From Palsa-504 sp963847965 (GTDB lineage Bacteria > Actinomycetota > Actinomycetes > Streptosporangiales > Streptosporangiaceae): a DNA stretch of 64,000 bases. A program made the translations under genes and the position numbers. Position 1 is the stretch's first letter, and every line of letters starts with the position of its first letter. The notes beneath the pieces were generated by a model. It saw only the letters and a program-made list of their open reading frames with translations, was not told where the DNA came from and made no database searches. Below are positions 18,330 through 26,951 of this stretch, piece after piece. The stretch lies in assembly GCA_963847965.1 (NCBI GenBank), contig CAWKCG010000026.1, forward strand, positions 186,001 through 250,000. Direction: 5' to 3'.

Positions 18330-18603
18330 GTGATCGCTGCGGCGATCTCGTCCGGTGAAGCCGGCCGCCCGGCTGGAACCAGCGCCGCGGACTCGTCGAT
18401 CGCTTCGCCCAGCACCGCTGTCCCCTCGGTCCGGGTGGGTCCGGGGTTGACGGCGTTGACCCGGACCCCGCTCGGGCCGAACTCGGCCGCCCACGCCTTG
18501 GTGAGCAGGACGAGCGCGGCCTTACTGGCCCCGTAAAGCGACGTGCCCGGCATGCCGAACTCGGCGGCCATCGTGCCGAAGTTGCCGATCGCGCCCTTAC
18601 CTC
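18326..18603 (-). pseudogene. C-terminal SDR fragment
   Basis: The minus strand reads GTSLYGASKAALVLLTKAWA and VRVNAVNPGPTRTEGTAVL, the catalytic YxxxK and substrate loop of an SDR, ending AAAITYL. At that point the sequence becomes the reverse of the DUF417 gene. The N-terminal cofactor half is missing and is replaced upstream by DsbA-like sequence. Confidence 0.75.
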
Positions 18604-18728
18604 GGCGTGCCATGGGGCAGCCGACTGATGACCGGCCCGAAGAACGGGGTTCCGCCGAGCGGCCCGAAGGGATGATCGGGGTGCCCACGTCCTTGCCGGT
18701 CAGCGTGAGCGCCTCGTCGGTTTCCGCC
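18600..18728 (-). pseudogene. Fragment of a DsbA-family (Rv2466c-like) oxidoreductase
   Basis: The minus strand gives ETDEALTLTGKDVGTPIIP then, after one frameshift, GGTPFFGPVISRLPHG. The VGTPxI...FFGPVISRxPxG string is the C-terminal signature of DsbA-type proteins including the mycothiol-dependent nitroreductase Rv2466c. The active-site CxxC part is absent. It is fused to the SDR fragment. Confidence 0.6.
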
Positions 18729-18770
18729 CGCAGTTGACGTCCGCGTCGTTCATGGCATCGGGTCCCATGG

Positions 18771-19262
18771 CTACTGGGACGACGCGGCGGCATGCTGGCG
18801 CAGGTAGCGGACCAGGCCGATCACGTCCTCGGGCACCAGGCGGCCGATGGCGCCGCTGGAGTACACGCTCACGATCACCTTGCCCTGCGGGTCCAGCACG
18901 AACCCGGTGGACTGCAGGTACAGCGGGTCTTCATTGACGAACGCGCCGGTCAGTCCGGCGACCGCGCGGGCATCGGCGCTGTGCCCCAGTGGGAAGGTGA
19001 GGCCGTGCTTGGCGGTGAACTCCGCGGTGGTCTGCTCGTCGTCGACCCATAGCGCTGCCACCCGGATGCTGGCCTGGAGGAGGGACTCGGTGGCGTGCTG
19101 GAACGCGCGCAGCTGGGCGGTGCAGTACGGGCACCATGCTCCGCGGTTGAACAGCACGACTCCGAACTCGCCGGCGAACGAGGCGGGAACCTCGATGGCC
19201 TGCGCACCGGGAATGGTGAGGGTCAGCTGGGGGAACGTGTCGCCCGGGTGCAGCAGGGGCAT
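18771..19262 (-). CDS. Peroxiredoxin (AhpC/TSA-like)
   Basis: A redoxin-fold protein of 163 residues that reduces peroxides. The active site is NRGAWCPYCTAQLRAFQ, with a CxxC in place of the single peroxidatic cysteine of classical 2-Cys enzymes. This form is seen in thioredoxin-like peroxiredoxins. LNVD-type strands follow (RVAALWVDDE; HGLTFPLGHSADARAVAGL). It ends PEDVIGLVRYLRQHAAASSQ. A GGTAAGAC/GCTAAC promoter lies 45-74 nt upstream, linking it to the local ECF sigma factor. A second copy of the last 19 codons is at 12522-12581. Confidence 0.88.
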   Translation of the reverse strand: MPLLHPGDTFPQLTLTIPGAQAIEVPASFAGEFGVVLFNRGAWCPYCTAQLRAFQHATESLLQASIRVAALWVDDEQTTAEFTAKHGLTFPLGHSADARAVAGLTGAFVNEDPLYLQSTGFVLDPQGKVIVSVYSSGAIGRLVPEDVIGLVRYLRQHAAASSQ

Positions 19263-19276
19263 GGCCTGTCTCCTTA

Positions 19277-19361
19277 TGGATGTCGTCGCGTGAATCTGTC
19301 CGCACAGTTAGCGCTCCCTGCGGCCGCGGTCTTACCCCGTCGCTTCCAGGAAGGGCACCTC
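19277..19361. repeat. Peroxiredoxin upstream region, duplicated at 23778-23861
   Basis: The leader and promoter of the peroxiredoxin occur again, with substitutions, at 23778-23861 without the gene. In the second copy the -35 box reads GGTGAGAC and the spacer is two bases shorter, so it is probably not functional. Confidence 0.75.
19307..19336 (-). promoter_or_regulatory. ECF-type promoter of the peroxiredoxin
   Basis: GGTAAGAC (19336-19329), 16 nt, GCTAAC (19312-19307), giving a leader of about 40 nt with AAGGAGA before the ATG. Confidence 0.7.
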
Positions 19362-19607
19362 GCTTGCCCATACCGGGTCTTTCGATTCATGCCCAGTTCT
19401 TTTCGGACTGAGCCACCCTCGCTCGTTCGGTATCTGGATCAGGCCCAGCCACAGCGGCAGGACGGCGCGTCGCGGCGAGGTGCCCGGTCCGCGGCACCCG
19501 CGGCCACCCGGGCGGCATGATGGTGCTGTGTGTTCCTGGAAACGGCGCAGCGAGCGGGATGAGCTGACTCAGCTGCAGCGAGGCCGGCTATGACACCCTG
19601 TCCGCGA

Positions 19608-21665
19608 CTATGGCAGGCGTTCGCTGAGCGGGCTGGTGAGGCCGAGTTCGGTGCGCAGCCATTCCGTGTCGATCGGTCGTTCGTCTCGCGCGGCGGCGAG
19701 CCCCGCCTGGTATTCGAGTTGGCGCAGCAGGCTCTCCAGCCGGAGCGCCTCCGCCGTGCTGCCCTCGGCGGCTCTCGCCGCGGAGTGCCGCGGAGAACGG
19801 AAGTCCAGCACGGCAACGGACTGATCCAGCCAGGCTTTCTCCCACTCCCGCGCCGGCGACGCGCCATCGGGCACTGGCCCCCAGGCGAAGTCCAGCGACG
19901 GCTCAGACTGCGTCTGCTCGGCAACCTCCGGCTCCGCGCCGATATCCGAGAGGATCTGCAGCAGCCTCGTCAGCCGACGCTGCGAGTTCACCTGGACCCG
20001 CACCCGGTCCCTGCCCGGCGTTACCCGGCCGAGCACCAGGCGCTCCGCGTCCTCGGCCGGGTCCAGCAGGTGGGCGGATCCGTCCTGGTGGAAGTGCATC
20101 ACGATGGGCCCACCAGACGGGTCCGTGACCTGGTCACCCCACCAGACAAGCTTGCCGTCCTGACCGCCTTCTTCCTCCCCGAAGTCGGAACGCGCGGACA
20201 GCCGCTCGGTCACGTCGCCGCTGACCGCGACCGTCGCGTCGATGAGCATCATGGGGTCACCGTCGGTATTCGTCAGCGCCACTGGCACTGACCGCTTCCA
20301 CCAGACCCGGGAAGCCAGCGCGGTCGCGAGCCGCGCGATGACGGGACTGATGTTCTCCCCGAACTCCGGCTCTGGCTCTTCGCCGGTTTCCCAGCGTACG
20401 CAGTACGGCTCGGCCTGCCCGAACCTGATCCCACCGGGCTCGGGAAGCCGGGCGCGCGGCACACCCGACAACTCCTCAAGCACGTGCCACACCGCCTGCT
20501 CCGCGTACTCCGCCGCCGCGTCGCCTTCGAGGGGACTGAGCCAGATCCCGTTCCCTGTGCTGCGCCAGATCCCGTCCGCCGGCACCAGCGCGCCCAGCCA
20601 GACCGACCATGGTGCCGCGCCATCCAGCGCCGCCGGGAAGTGCGTGTACCGGCGCATGCCAGAAACCAGCTCAGTGCACCACACGCCCGGTGACGTATCC
20701 GGCTCCTCCACCTGCCAGATCCCGAACCGCACGTGCCGGTCCCACTCCGCCGCCCGCGCCGCGAGTTCCCCCGGCGTCGCCGGGTCCGCCGCGAACGCCC
20801 GCAACGGGGTGTTCACCGGACCTTCGCCAGAAGCAGCCCCGTCGGCTTCTGTGGATCCGGAAACACCGGCAACGGGATAGGTGACCGCAACCTCGACGGC
20901 TAGAGCGTCGAATTCGTCGCGTTCGCCGGCTTGCCAGTACTCAGCCTCCAATCTGGACCGTTCCGCGTCCACCCATTTCCTGACCGTCCCGCCCCACTCC
21001 GTCCGGCCCAGAAAGGCATCGATCGCCTTGCGTAGCGCCTCGCTGCCGGACCGGTCGCCGTACCTGGTCAGAGCGGCTCGCTCCCGCTCACCGGGCGCGG
21101 CTTCCGCGTGCGCCGCTGCCAGCGCCTCAGCGTAGATTCCGGCAGCCAGCTCGTCGTCGGGGCGCTCGCGCAGGCATGGCTCGATCAGCTCGCACGCCTC
21201 ACCAGGATGCCCCCTGACCGACATCGCGCGGATCACCTCAAGTCGCAGTTCCGGGTCGTCGACGGCATCCGCCCGGGAGAGCAACTCGCTGGCATACCCC
21301 CGCTCGGCATCCTCGTCTCCAGTGACATGCGCCGCCCACGCGGCCACCGAGAGCGTGCCGATCTGGGGCGGCCCTGTCGCGGACGCCAGCATCAGCCGTG
21401 CCGTCTCGGCTATCTCCTTGCCCGGGACTCCGAAACTCAGCCGGATCTGCATCATCGCGCCAGCGGCAAGCGAGTCCGGCAGCTCCGCCGCGAGGATTCC
21501 GGCGACATCAACGGGGCTGGTCCGCGGATCGAGCAGACGCCGGTAGCGTTCGGCTGTCTGTTGCTCGCGCTCGGATTTCGCGCGACGCCGCGCCTGTTCG
21601 GCGCGCTTGGCACCTGCCTTGACGCGGTCCTGCCTCTTACGGCGGTTGCTCTTGGTCACGACCAT
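19608..21665 (-). CDS. Large unknown protein with a basic N-terminus
   Basis: About 685 residues. The chosen ATG at 21665 follows GAAAGG and begins VTKSNRRKRQDRVKAGAKRA, a very basic helix that could bind nucleic acid. Residues up to about 250 look like helical repeats (TPR-like pairs such as LRLEVIRAMSVRGHPGEACE). The middle is mixed with many Trp residues. The last 60 residues contain LDFRSPRHSAARAAEGSTAE and a leucine-rich helix followed by TEWLRTELGL. From memory this tail pattern resembles the toxin-binding region of MbcA/ParS/Xre-type proteins, but I am not sure. No enzyme motif is visible and it stands alone. Confidence 0.7.
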   Translation of the reverse strand: MVVTKSNRRKRQDRVKAGAKRAEQARRRAKSEREQQTAERYRRLLDPRTSPVDVAGILAAELPDSLAAGAMMQIRLSFGVPGKEIAETARLMLASATGPPQIGTLSVAAWAAHVTGDEDAERGYASELLSRADAVDDPELRLEVIRAMSVRGHPGEACELIEPCLRERPDDELAAGIYAEALAAAHAEAAPGERERAALTRYGDRSGSEALRKAIDAFLGRTEWGGTVRKWVDAERSRLEAEYWQAGERDEFDALAVEVAVTYPVAGVSGSTEADGAASGEGPVNTPLRAFAADPATPGELAARAAEWDRHVRFGIWQVEEPDTSPGVWCTELVSGMRRYTHFPAALDGAAPWSVWLGALVPADGIWRSTGNGIWLSPLEGDAAAEYAEQAVWHVLEELSGVPRARLPEPGGIRFGQAEPYCVRWETGEEPEPEFGENISPVIARLATALASRVWWKRSVPVALTNTDGDPMMLIDATVAVSGDVTERLSARSDFGEEEGGQDGKLVWWGDQVTDPSGGPIVMHFHQDGSAHLLDPAEDAERLVLGRVTPGRDRVRVQVNSQRRLTRLLQILSDIGAEPEVAEQTQSEPSLDFAWGPVPDGASPAREWEKAWLDQSVAVLDFRSPRHSAARAAEGSTAEALRLESLLRQLEYQAGLAAARDERPIDTEWLRTELGLTSPLSERLP

Positions 21666-22139
21666 CCTTTCGTTCCCATCAGGAAAGGCTAACCGCCACA
21701 ACCCGCCGATATCCGGACTGAGCAGCGCCCGCCGCAATGCCACCAGCAGCCATTCTGGCGGCACGGCACGGGGCCCATGCCACTGCCGGGCGACAGAGAT
21801 AGACCCTCGTACGTCCGTTCTGCGCTGCTGATGAAGCTGCTGGCAAGCGGAGGAACTACATCGGCGCCAAGCTTCGTTATGGCTGCGCTTCCTTTTCGCT
21901 GGGCCGCACGGGAACGGGATCAGTCCGTTGGGTCGCGGGATTTGCAGCCAGAGGGCCAGGATGACCTCAGCGGTGACCAGAAATGTCTCACGCTTGTCAG
22001 AGCGGGTGGCGGCGCCCTTGGTTAGTACGCGAGCCAGCGTCGCCGTGGTGTCAGAGCCGGAAGGCTGGCGCTCGATGCCCGCCGCTGATGCCCCGTCGTC
22101 CGGGGTCTCCCACAGCTCCGACTGCCACGTGATTTCGTG
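21666..22139. other. No recognisable gene
   Basis: Open frames on both strands lack a family pattern or RBS. The stretch separates the divergent 685-aa gene and the RHH/PIN pair. Confidence 0.5.
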
Positions 22140-22159
22140 CTACACTTATTTACGTGTAG
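22140..22159. promoter_or_regulatory. Candidate operator/promoter of the RHH/PIN pair
   Basis: CTACAC-TTATTTAC-GTGTAG is a 6-bp dyad with an AT-rich centre that could contain the -10. It lies 25 nt before the antitoxin GTG, as expected for an autoregulated toxin-antitoxin operon. Confidence 0.5.
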
Positions 22160-22184
22160 TGGCGAGTCGGCCGAGGTGAATTGT

Positions 22185-22427
22185 GTGGGTAACCAGAACA
22201 TCACACTTTCGCTTCCCGAGGAGGACATCCGGGAAGCCAGAATCCTGGCGGCCAGCCGCGGCACATCGGTGTCACAGTTGCTGGCCCGGATGCTGAGAGA
22301 CCTGGTCGACCAAGAGACTGGATACGCCCGCGCCCGGGACCGAAGCCTAGCCCGACTACGGGAAGGGATGGACCTCGGCACCGGCGGGCACATCGGCTGG
22401 AGCCGGGACAGCGTCCATGAGCGGTAA
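22185..22427 (+). CDS. Ribbon-helix-helix antitoxin
   Basis: An 80-residue protein whose N-terminal strand and two helices read NITLSLPEEDIREARILAAS and GTSVSQLLARMLRDLVDQE. This is the ribbon-helix-helix DNA-binding fold of type II antitoxins. The acidic/Arg C-terminus (GHIGWSRDSVHER) would contact the toxin. The GTG at 22185 with GAGGTG upstream is preferred to the upstream ATG at 22137, which lies before the operator dyad. It overlaps the PIN gene by 11 nt. Confidence 0.82.
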   Translation: MGNQNITLSLPEEDIREARILAASRGTSVSQLLARMLRDLVDQETGYARARDRSLARLREGMDLGTGGHIGWSRDSVHER

Positions 22428-22860
22428 CCGCCGGTTTGTCGATACCAATGTCTTGGTCTACGCGCATGACGACTCCGCAGGCAGCAAGCGCGATCAGGCG
22501 CGGGCGCTGGTGGAGCAGCTCTGGGGGTCCCGCGACGGCTGTCTCAGCGTTCAGGTCCTGCAAGAATTCTTCGTGACCGTCACCCGTAAGATCGCCAAGC
22601 CGGTCGACGCGGAGACGGCGAAGGCGATCGTTGCCGACTACTCACGCTGGTACCTGCACGTTCCTGCGGCTGACGACGTCCTGGCCGCAATCGGCATTCA
22701 CCAGCGCACCGGGATCTCGTTCTGGGACGCGATGATCGTCCGAAGCGCTGCCGAAATCGGCTGCACTGTCCTCTATTCGGAGGATCGCAACGCAGGCCAG
22801 GAGTACTCCGGGGTCCGCGTGGAGAATCCGTTCCAGCCATCGGATGCCAGCGGTGCGTAA
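22417..22860 (+). CDS. PIN-domain toxin
   Basis: A VapC-like ribonuclease of 147 residues. The acidic site is FVDTNVLVYAHD (Asp 9), LQEFF (Glu), FWDAMIVRSA (Asp) and VLYSEDRN (Asp). It starts with an ATG inside the antitoxin gene. By family it should cleave RNA when released from the antitoxin. It is a different lineage from the PIN gene at 7181. Confidence 0.88.
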   Translation: MSGNRRFVDTNVLVYAHDDSAGSKRDQARALVEQLWGSRDGCLSVQVLQEFFVTVTRKIAKPVDAETAKAIVADYSRWYLHVPAADDVLAAIGIHQRTGISFWDAMIVRSAAEIGCTVLYSEDRNAGQEYSGVRVENPFQPSDASGA

Positions 22861-23289
22861 TGGAGCCTGCCGACGTTCCAGGGAACCTGTTGGTCAGCGC
22901 GCCGGAACCGATCGATCTGATTATGGCGCTGCCGCACAGCAATGAAATCCGTGCGACCCAGCCGCGCTGGTCGGCTCGGCGCGTGCGAGCCGTGACCAGC
23001 GGTGGTAGCGGTGCGCCACAGCCGCAGCTGAGCGAGAACGGCCCTGCCGATTCGGGCGGCTGGCAGCAGAACAAGGCTGCCCCTGCTTCGGTACCGAATT
23101 CCCAGGTCCGAGCAGCGAGCGTCTCACCACTGCGGGGAACGCAAACACCAGGTCCACATGACCGGGGCTGAACTGGCCGAGGCCGGCCTGCTCGCTGCCC
23201 GCCAGCACGGCGGCGCAGCCGTTGCCGCCACGTCCAGGCTGGGTATGAAGCATCAGCTTATAGGTGGGCTCCTGGCCAGCGCCCGCGTG
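22861..23289. other. No supported gene
   Basis: An ATG overlapping the PIN stop opens a 103-codon frame, but it shows no family pattern and drifts into low-complexity residues. The other frames are no better. Confidence 0.4.
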
Positions 23290-23372
23290 GCGGCCGACCG
23301 CTGTCCAGAACGGGTGAACGGGTACCAGCGCCCGTCGGGACCGTGGCGGATCTGCACCCCGCTCAACGTCTC
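23290..23372 (-). pseudogene. Remnant of a paralogue of the 182-aa SNF2-operon gene
   Basis: The minus strand reads ETLSGVQIRHGPDGRWYPFT then RSGQRS. The same words, GVQIRHGPDGRWYPFTRSG, end the gene at 351-896, and the DNA matches over about 50 bases. No SNF2 sequence accompanies it. Confidence 0.7.
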
Positions 23373-23394
23373 GGCGACGGTCTGCGGCCGACCC

Positions 23395-23640
23395 GCCGAG
23401 TCGGCTGGTCTACTTCTCGACCACCAGTACACGTCTCGCGGGCTGAAGTGGTCCCGGCTGAAGGGCGCCGACGCCAGCCGCGTGTCCTTGCTGCGCCACG
23501 CGGCGAACCGGGCGGGCTGCGAGGCCATTCTCGCGCTGGCCGACATCAAGACGACGCACAGCGCCTTCGAGGACGACTACGACGACTGCGCCCGTTCCGC
23601 ATCGAGAACCTGACCCGCAAGCACGTGAACTCGTTCGGCA
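23395..23640 (+). pseudogene. Fragment of an unidentified gene
   Basis: The plus frame LLLDHQYTSRGLKWSRLKGA, RHAANRAGCEAILALADIKT, SAFEDDYDDCA then shifts to FRIENLTRKHVNSFGK. It looks like real protein with one frameshift near 23597. I cannot name the family. Confidence 0.4.
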
Positions 23641-23777
23641 AGATCGCCGGCAGTCATCCAGCGCGCGGTCATACCCGCCTGACCGCGCTCCCGGTTCAGC
23701 CCGCCGAGCCCGACCCCAGCGCGTTGATCTTGAACTGGACGCCGATGTGGACCCGTCGCAGCGACGGCATGGCCAAT

Positions 23778-23861
23778 CGGCGTCGCGTGAATCTGTCGCA
23801 GGGTTAGCGCGCTGCGGCCGCGGTCTCACCCCGTCGCTTCCAGGAAGGGAACCTCGCTTGA
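23778..23861. repeat. Second copy of the peroxiredoxin leader
   Basis: It matches 19277-19361 but is not followed by a peroxiredoxin gene. It marks a recombination or duplication event. Confidence 0.7.
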
Positions 23862-23935
23862 GCGGGTGCAGCGGGTAGGAGGTGAGAAGCCTCGCGGATC
23901 CCGACGCTTACCTGGAGCGGGGAAGCGCCACCGCC

Positions 23936-24000
23936 GTGACAACGGAACTCTCTGGCAAGACCGCGCTTATCACTGGTGCCGGGCGCGGTACAGGCCTGCC
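23936..24000 (+). pseudogene. N-terminal SDR fragment
   Basis: A GTG at 23936 reads VTTELSGKTALITGAGRGTG, the cofactor motif of an SDR. After about 22 codons it runs into the reversed glucose-6-phosphate dehydrogenase fragment. Confidence 0.65.
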
Positions 24001-24035
24001 GTCACGTTCGGGCAGGCCGACCGGCCTGCGCCTTG

Positions 24036-24713
24036 CTACGCGCCGACACCCGGCACCTCCCGGTACCCGTCGAACTGCCCCAGCACGACCTCGTTCGGGT
24101 CCAGCGGCCGGAAGCAGCTGAAGACCTTGTTCCGGGCCGCCTGCAGGCCCGGCGCGTCCAGGCTGGCCGGGGGTTCCATGGCGACCTCGGCGGCCACCTG
24201 GAACAAGTGCGTGACGAGCATGTCCAGGACCGCGCCGGTGGCGTCGTAGAACTGGGCCCGGTCGCTGATGCCGAGCGTCTCCGGCACGTCGATCTGCACC
24301 GACTCGACGTGCTCGCGGTTCCAGAACGCGGCGGACGACCTGTTGGCGAAGCGGAGCACGTGCAGATCCTGGGTCGCTTCCTTGCCCAGGAAATGGTCGA
24401 TCCGGTACACCTGCTGCTCATCCAGGACTGAATGAACGACCCGGTCGAGTTCGCGGAAGCTGCCGGGCGAGGTGCCAAACGGCTTCTCGAAGACGACCCG
24501 GGCGCCGCGGGCCAGCCCGTACTGCCCCAGCGCCTGTGTCAGCCCGCCGAAGGCCACCGGCGGGACCGCCAGGTAGTGCACCAGCTGCGCGCTGCCGCCG
24601 ACCGACGCGCACAGCTCGCCGAGCACGTCCGGCAGGCTGCCGGGGCTGCCGGGACTGCCGGGGCTGAACCCGCCGCCGGCGAAGAAGGGCGCCTTTCCCG
24701 TCTCGCTCACCAC
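24036..24713 (-). pseudogene. zwf: Internal fragment of glucose-6-phosphate dehydrogenase
   Basis: The minus frame contains EKPFG, RIDHFLGKEATQD, RFANRSSAAFWNREHVESVQ and NEVVLGQFDGYREVPG. These are the coenzyme/substrate motifs of G6PD, including the catalytic RIDHxLGKE. The N-terminal Rossmann motif and the last 150 or so residues are missing. The N-terminus is replaced by a short GSPGSPGS run. About 225 of the expected 470-510 residues remain, so it cannot be active. Confidence 0.85.
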
Positions 24714-24829
24714 GACAGTCTCCGGCTAACGGAGCAGACGGCGGTTTGAAGCCTCCCCCCGCAGGGCGGCTCCGAAGGGCCAGCAATCCTTCATCTCCCG
24801 TGCAGCACCACATTCAGCCGCCTGCTACG
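24714..24829. other. No gene
   Basis: Junction DNA between the G6PD fragment and the IS3 remnant. Confidence 0.4.
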
Positions 24830-25117
24830 TCATGCAGCCTCCAGTGCTCGTGGCACACCTTTTCTCAGGAAGGTGTTTTCCATCTCGAGCTCGCGGACTT
24901 GCCGTTCGAGCTCGCGGAGCCGGGCCCGCTCAGATAGCCGCAACGGCGGCTCATCCTCGGCGTGCTTATCCCGGTAGGCCCTTACCCAGTTACCGAGCGA
25001 GGTCTCGCTGATACCGAGCTCGCGGGCGACGTCGGCAATAGGACGTGAGGTTTCCACCACGAGGCGGGCGGCCTCGTCGCGGAACTCAGGTGAATAGGTC
25101 TTGTATTTTCCTGGCAA
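24830..25117 (-). mobile_element. IS3-family orfA remnant
   Basis: It reads YSPEFRDEAARLVVETSRPI, ADVARELGISETSLGNWVRA, then a leucine-zipper helix, ERQVRELEMENTFLR. This is the OrfA helix-turn-helix and zipper of IS3-type elements. The expected end (FLxKAAAFFA) is replaced by KGVPRALEAA and stop, and no orfB (DDE transposase) follows. The element is a remnant. Confidence 0.8.
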
Positions 25118-25696
25118 TTTACCCGTCCTTTCCGGTCGAGGATCCTAAAGGATCCGCAGTCCGGAAAGTTGGAGGCGCGCCAGCCCGTCATTCACGGTGG
25201 GCGAGCTGTTTCCCGCGGTTCGGGTGGCCGGGCCCGGGTGCTGATGGTCCCGGGCGCCGTCGGTACGGCGGGGTGCGCGGGTCAGCGCTGCGATCAGCGT
25301 GGGGTAGGTGCTGAGTACCGGCCCGGCGCCGGTCAGGACGCGCAACAATTCCACCTGCTGCGCCGAGCATCCCAACGTGCCGGTCAGCGACCTAACTGCC
25401 CAGTTCGTGGCCAGGACCGCCCAGGCGGCCAATCCGCCCAGCAAGCCCGCACGAGGCCAGGGCCCCAAGGCCTGACCGGTGCCCGGTCACACGCATGCCG
25501 GGCTAGAAGCCCAGGTAACAGTAGTAGGGGAGGTTCTCCGCGATGGCTCGCCGCTCGGCGCGGCAGTGCAGGCAGGCGACCAGGTATTGGCCTTGCCTGG
25601 CGCCCCCGGGGGCTGAGCGGCACGGGCAGCGTTCCCAGACTACGGTTCGCGGCAGGTCAGGTGGCCTGGGCCGGGGGCGGGGAGTTCCCGGGGACG
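25118..25696. other. Unassigned stretch
   Basis: A minus-strand frame (25145-25468) contains a hydrophobic segment, LLGGLAAWAVLATNWAVRSL, that could be a membrane helix. It has a TTG start with no RBS and I do not trust it as a gene. Nothing else is visible. Confidence 0.35.
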
Positions 25697-25730
25697 CGTG
25701 GCGGGGCTCCCGCGCGGGAGCCCCGCCACG
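25697..25730. terminator. 34-bp perfect palindrome
   Basis: CGTGGCGGGGCTCCCG is followed by CG and then its exact complement. It lies about 100 nt beyond the stop of the gene at 25833. It is a likely strong hairpin terminator without a T-run, as is common in actinobacteria. Confidence 0.55.
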
Positions 25731-25832
25731 CTCTACCGGTGATTGGCTGGGTGATTTCCTGAACGTTCTCCTTTCCGGTGCGAGCCCGGTGGGTGCCGGG
25801 CGCTGTGGGGTCTGGCGCGGGCCGCCGCCTGC

Positions 25833-26132
25833 TCAGGGGGCGGGGGCGGCGGCCCGGTGGCGGGCCAGGGGGTGCGCCGGAGGGGAGCGCTGCCGACCGG
25901 GGTCCGGCCCGGTGGCCGGGGAGGTGACGGCGGCCGGGCCTGGTGCAGGCCGCCGCCGGGAGGGCGGGGTGCCGGGGCGGGGCGGGACCCGGGGCGGGGC
26001 GGGCGGCGGTGGCGCGGGCGGCTCGCTGAAGGAGGCCGAGATCAGCGCGTCGAACTCCGCGTCTACCCACTGCTGGTCGGCGCAGATCAGGTCGGCGAAC
26101 GCCGCGTCCGCCTCGCGTGTGGTAAGGGTCAT
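25833..26132 (-). CDS. Small hypothetical protein with proline-rich tail
   Basis: About 100 residues. It begins MTLTTREADAAFADLICADQ and QWVDAEFDALISASF, an acidic helical part, and continues as a Pro/Arg-rich tail (PPAPPPPAPPRVPPRP). A start at 26195 (MKSVSVIDLATLPQVPG) is also possible. The short N-terminal type with TREADxAFxxL is something I recall from actinobacteria, with no known role. It is divergent from the MerR gene. Confidence 0.55.
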   Translation of the reverse strand: MTLTTREADAAFADLICADQQWVDAEFDALISASFSEPPAPPPPAPPRVPPRPGTPPSRRRPAPGPAAVTSPATGPDPGRQRSPPAHPLARHRAAAPAP

Positions 26133-26261
26133 GCCGATCACCCTCCCGGGAACCTGCGGTAGCGTTGCCAGGTCAATGACCGATACGCTTTTCATATAGC
26201 ACTGGCTGCCGGAAACTGTCAAGTGCTGTTGGAAGTTCACCCGGATCGGAGGTGCCCGGCG

Positions 26262-26591
26262 GTGACCGGACGGCTCGATGCCCTGGACGACCCGGATTAC
26301 CCGGCCTACACCACCGGGCGGGCCGCCGAGGTCCTGGGGGTGCGGCAGGCCTTCCTGCGGTCCCTGGACGCCGCGGGCGCGGTGAGCCCGCAGCGGACCG
26401 CGGGGGGCCGGCGCCGCTACTCCCGCCGCCAGCTGGCCTTGGCCGCCCGGATCCGGGAGCTGTTCGACCAGGGCCATACCCTGGCCGCCTCGCTGCGAAT
26501 CCTGGACCTGGAGGACGACCTGGCCGCCGAGCGTGCCCTGACCGCCGGCCTGCATGAGCGGCTCGGCGGCCGGGACCGGCCGGGCGGCTGA
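26262..26591 (+). CDS. MerR-type helix-turn-helix regulator
   Basis: A 109-residue protein with a MerR-like winged helix: YTTGRAAEVLGVRQAFLRSL, then GAVSPQRTAGGRRRYSRRQL. A short coiled coil follows (ALAARIRELFDQGHTLAASL). The GTG at 26262 has GGAGG 11 nt upstream. There is no effector domain, as in HspR. Its stop touches the stop of the convergent HspR gene. Confidence 0.8.
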   Translation: MTGRLDALDDPDYPAYTTGRAAEVLGVRQAFLRSLDAAGAVSPQRTAGGRRRYSRRQLALAARIRELFDQGHTLAASLRILDLEDDLAAERALTAGLHERLGGRDRPGG

Positions 26592-26951
26592 CTACGCGCC
26601 GCCGGCGGGCCGGAGGCGCCGGTTGCGGTCCTGTGCCGCGGCGGGGTCGCCGGTTCCGCTGAGTTGCCGCAGCCGGGCCAGCTCGGCTTGCAGCTGCCGG
26701 GTTTCCTCCTGCAGTTGCAGGACCCGGCGGATGCCGGCCAGGTTCAGCCCGTCGGCGGTCAGCGCGCAGATCTCGGCCAGCCGGTCGATGTCCCGCCGGG
26801 AGTACCGGCGGGTGCCGCCCGCGCTGCGGGCCGGGTCCAGCAGCCCCTCCCGCTCGTAGATCCGCAGCGTCTGCGGGTGCAGCCCGGCCAGCTCGGCGGC
26901 CACCGAGATGCTGAACAGGCCCCGGTCCAGGTCCGCCCACCCCGGATTCAC
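26592..26951 (-). CDS. HspR-like heat-shock repressor
   Basis: A MerR-family protein of about 119 residues: FSISVAAELAGLHPQTLRIY, EREGLLDPARSAGGTRRYSR, then a dimerisation coiled coil (GIRRVLQLQEETRQLQAELA). HspR represses chaperone genes in actinobacteria by binding HAIR sites. Its GTG overlaps the dnaJ-like stop by 4 nt, so the pair is coupled just as dnaJ-hspR are in Streptomyces. I did not find a clear HAIR box. Confidence 0.88.
   Translation of the reverse strand: MNPGWADLDRGLFSISVAAELAGLHPQTLRIYEREGLLDPARSAGGTRRYSRRDIDRLAEICALTADGLNLAGIRRVLQLQEETRQLQAELARLRQLSGTGDPAAAQDRNRRLRPAGGA

Noticed and set aside
22860..23171. 103-codon frame overlapping the PIN gene stop
   Set aside because: The start overlap is suggestive, but there is no RBS, family pattern or stable composition, and it runs into fragment DNA.
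25145..25468. Minus-strand frame with one hydrophobic segment
   Set aside because: TTG start without an RBS, low-complexity end, and no homology that I recognise.
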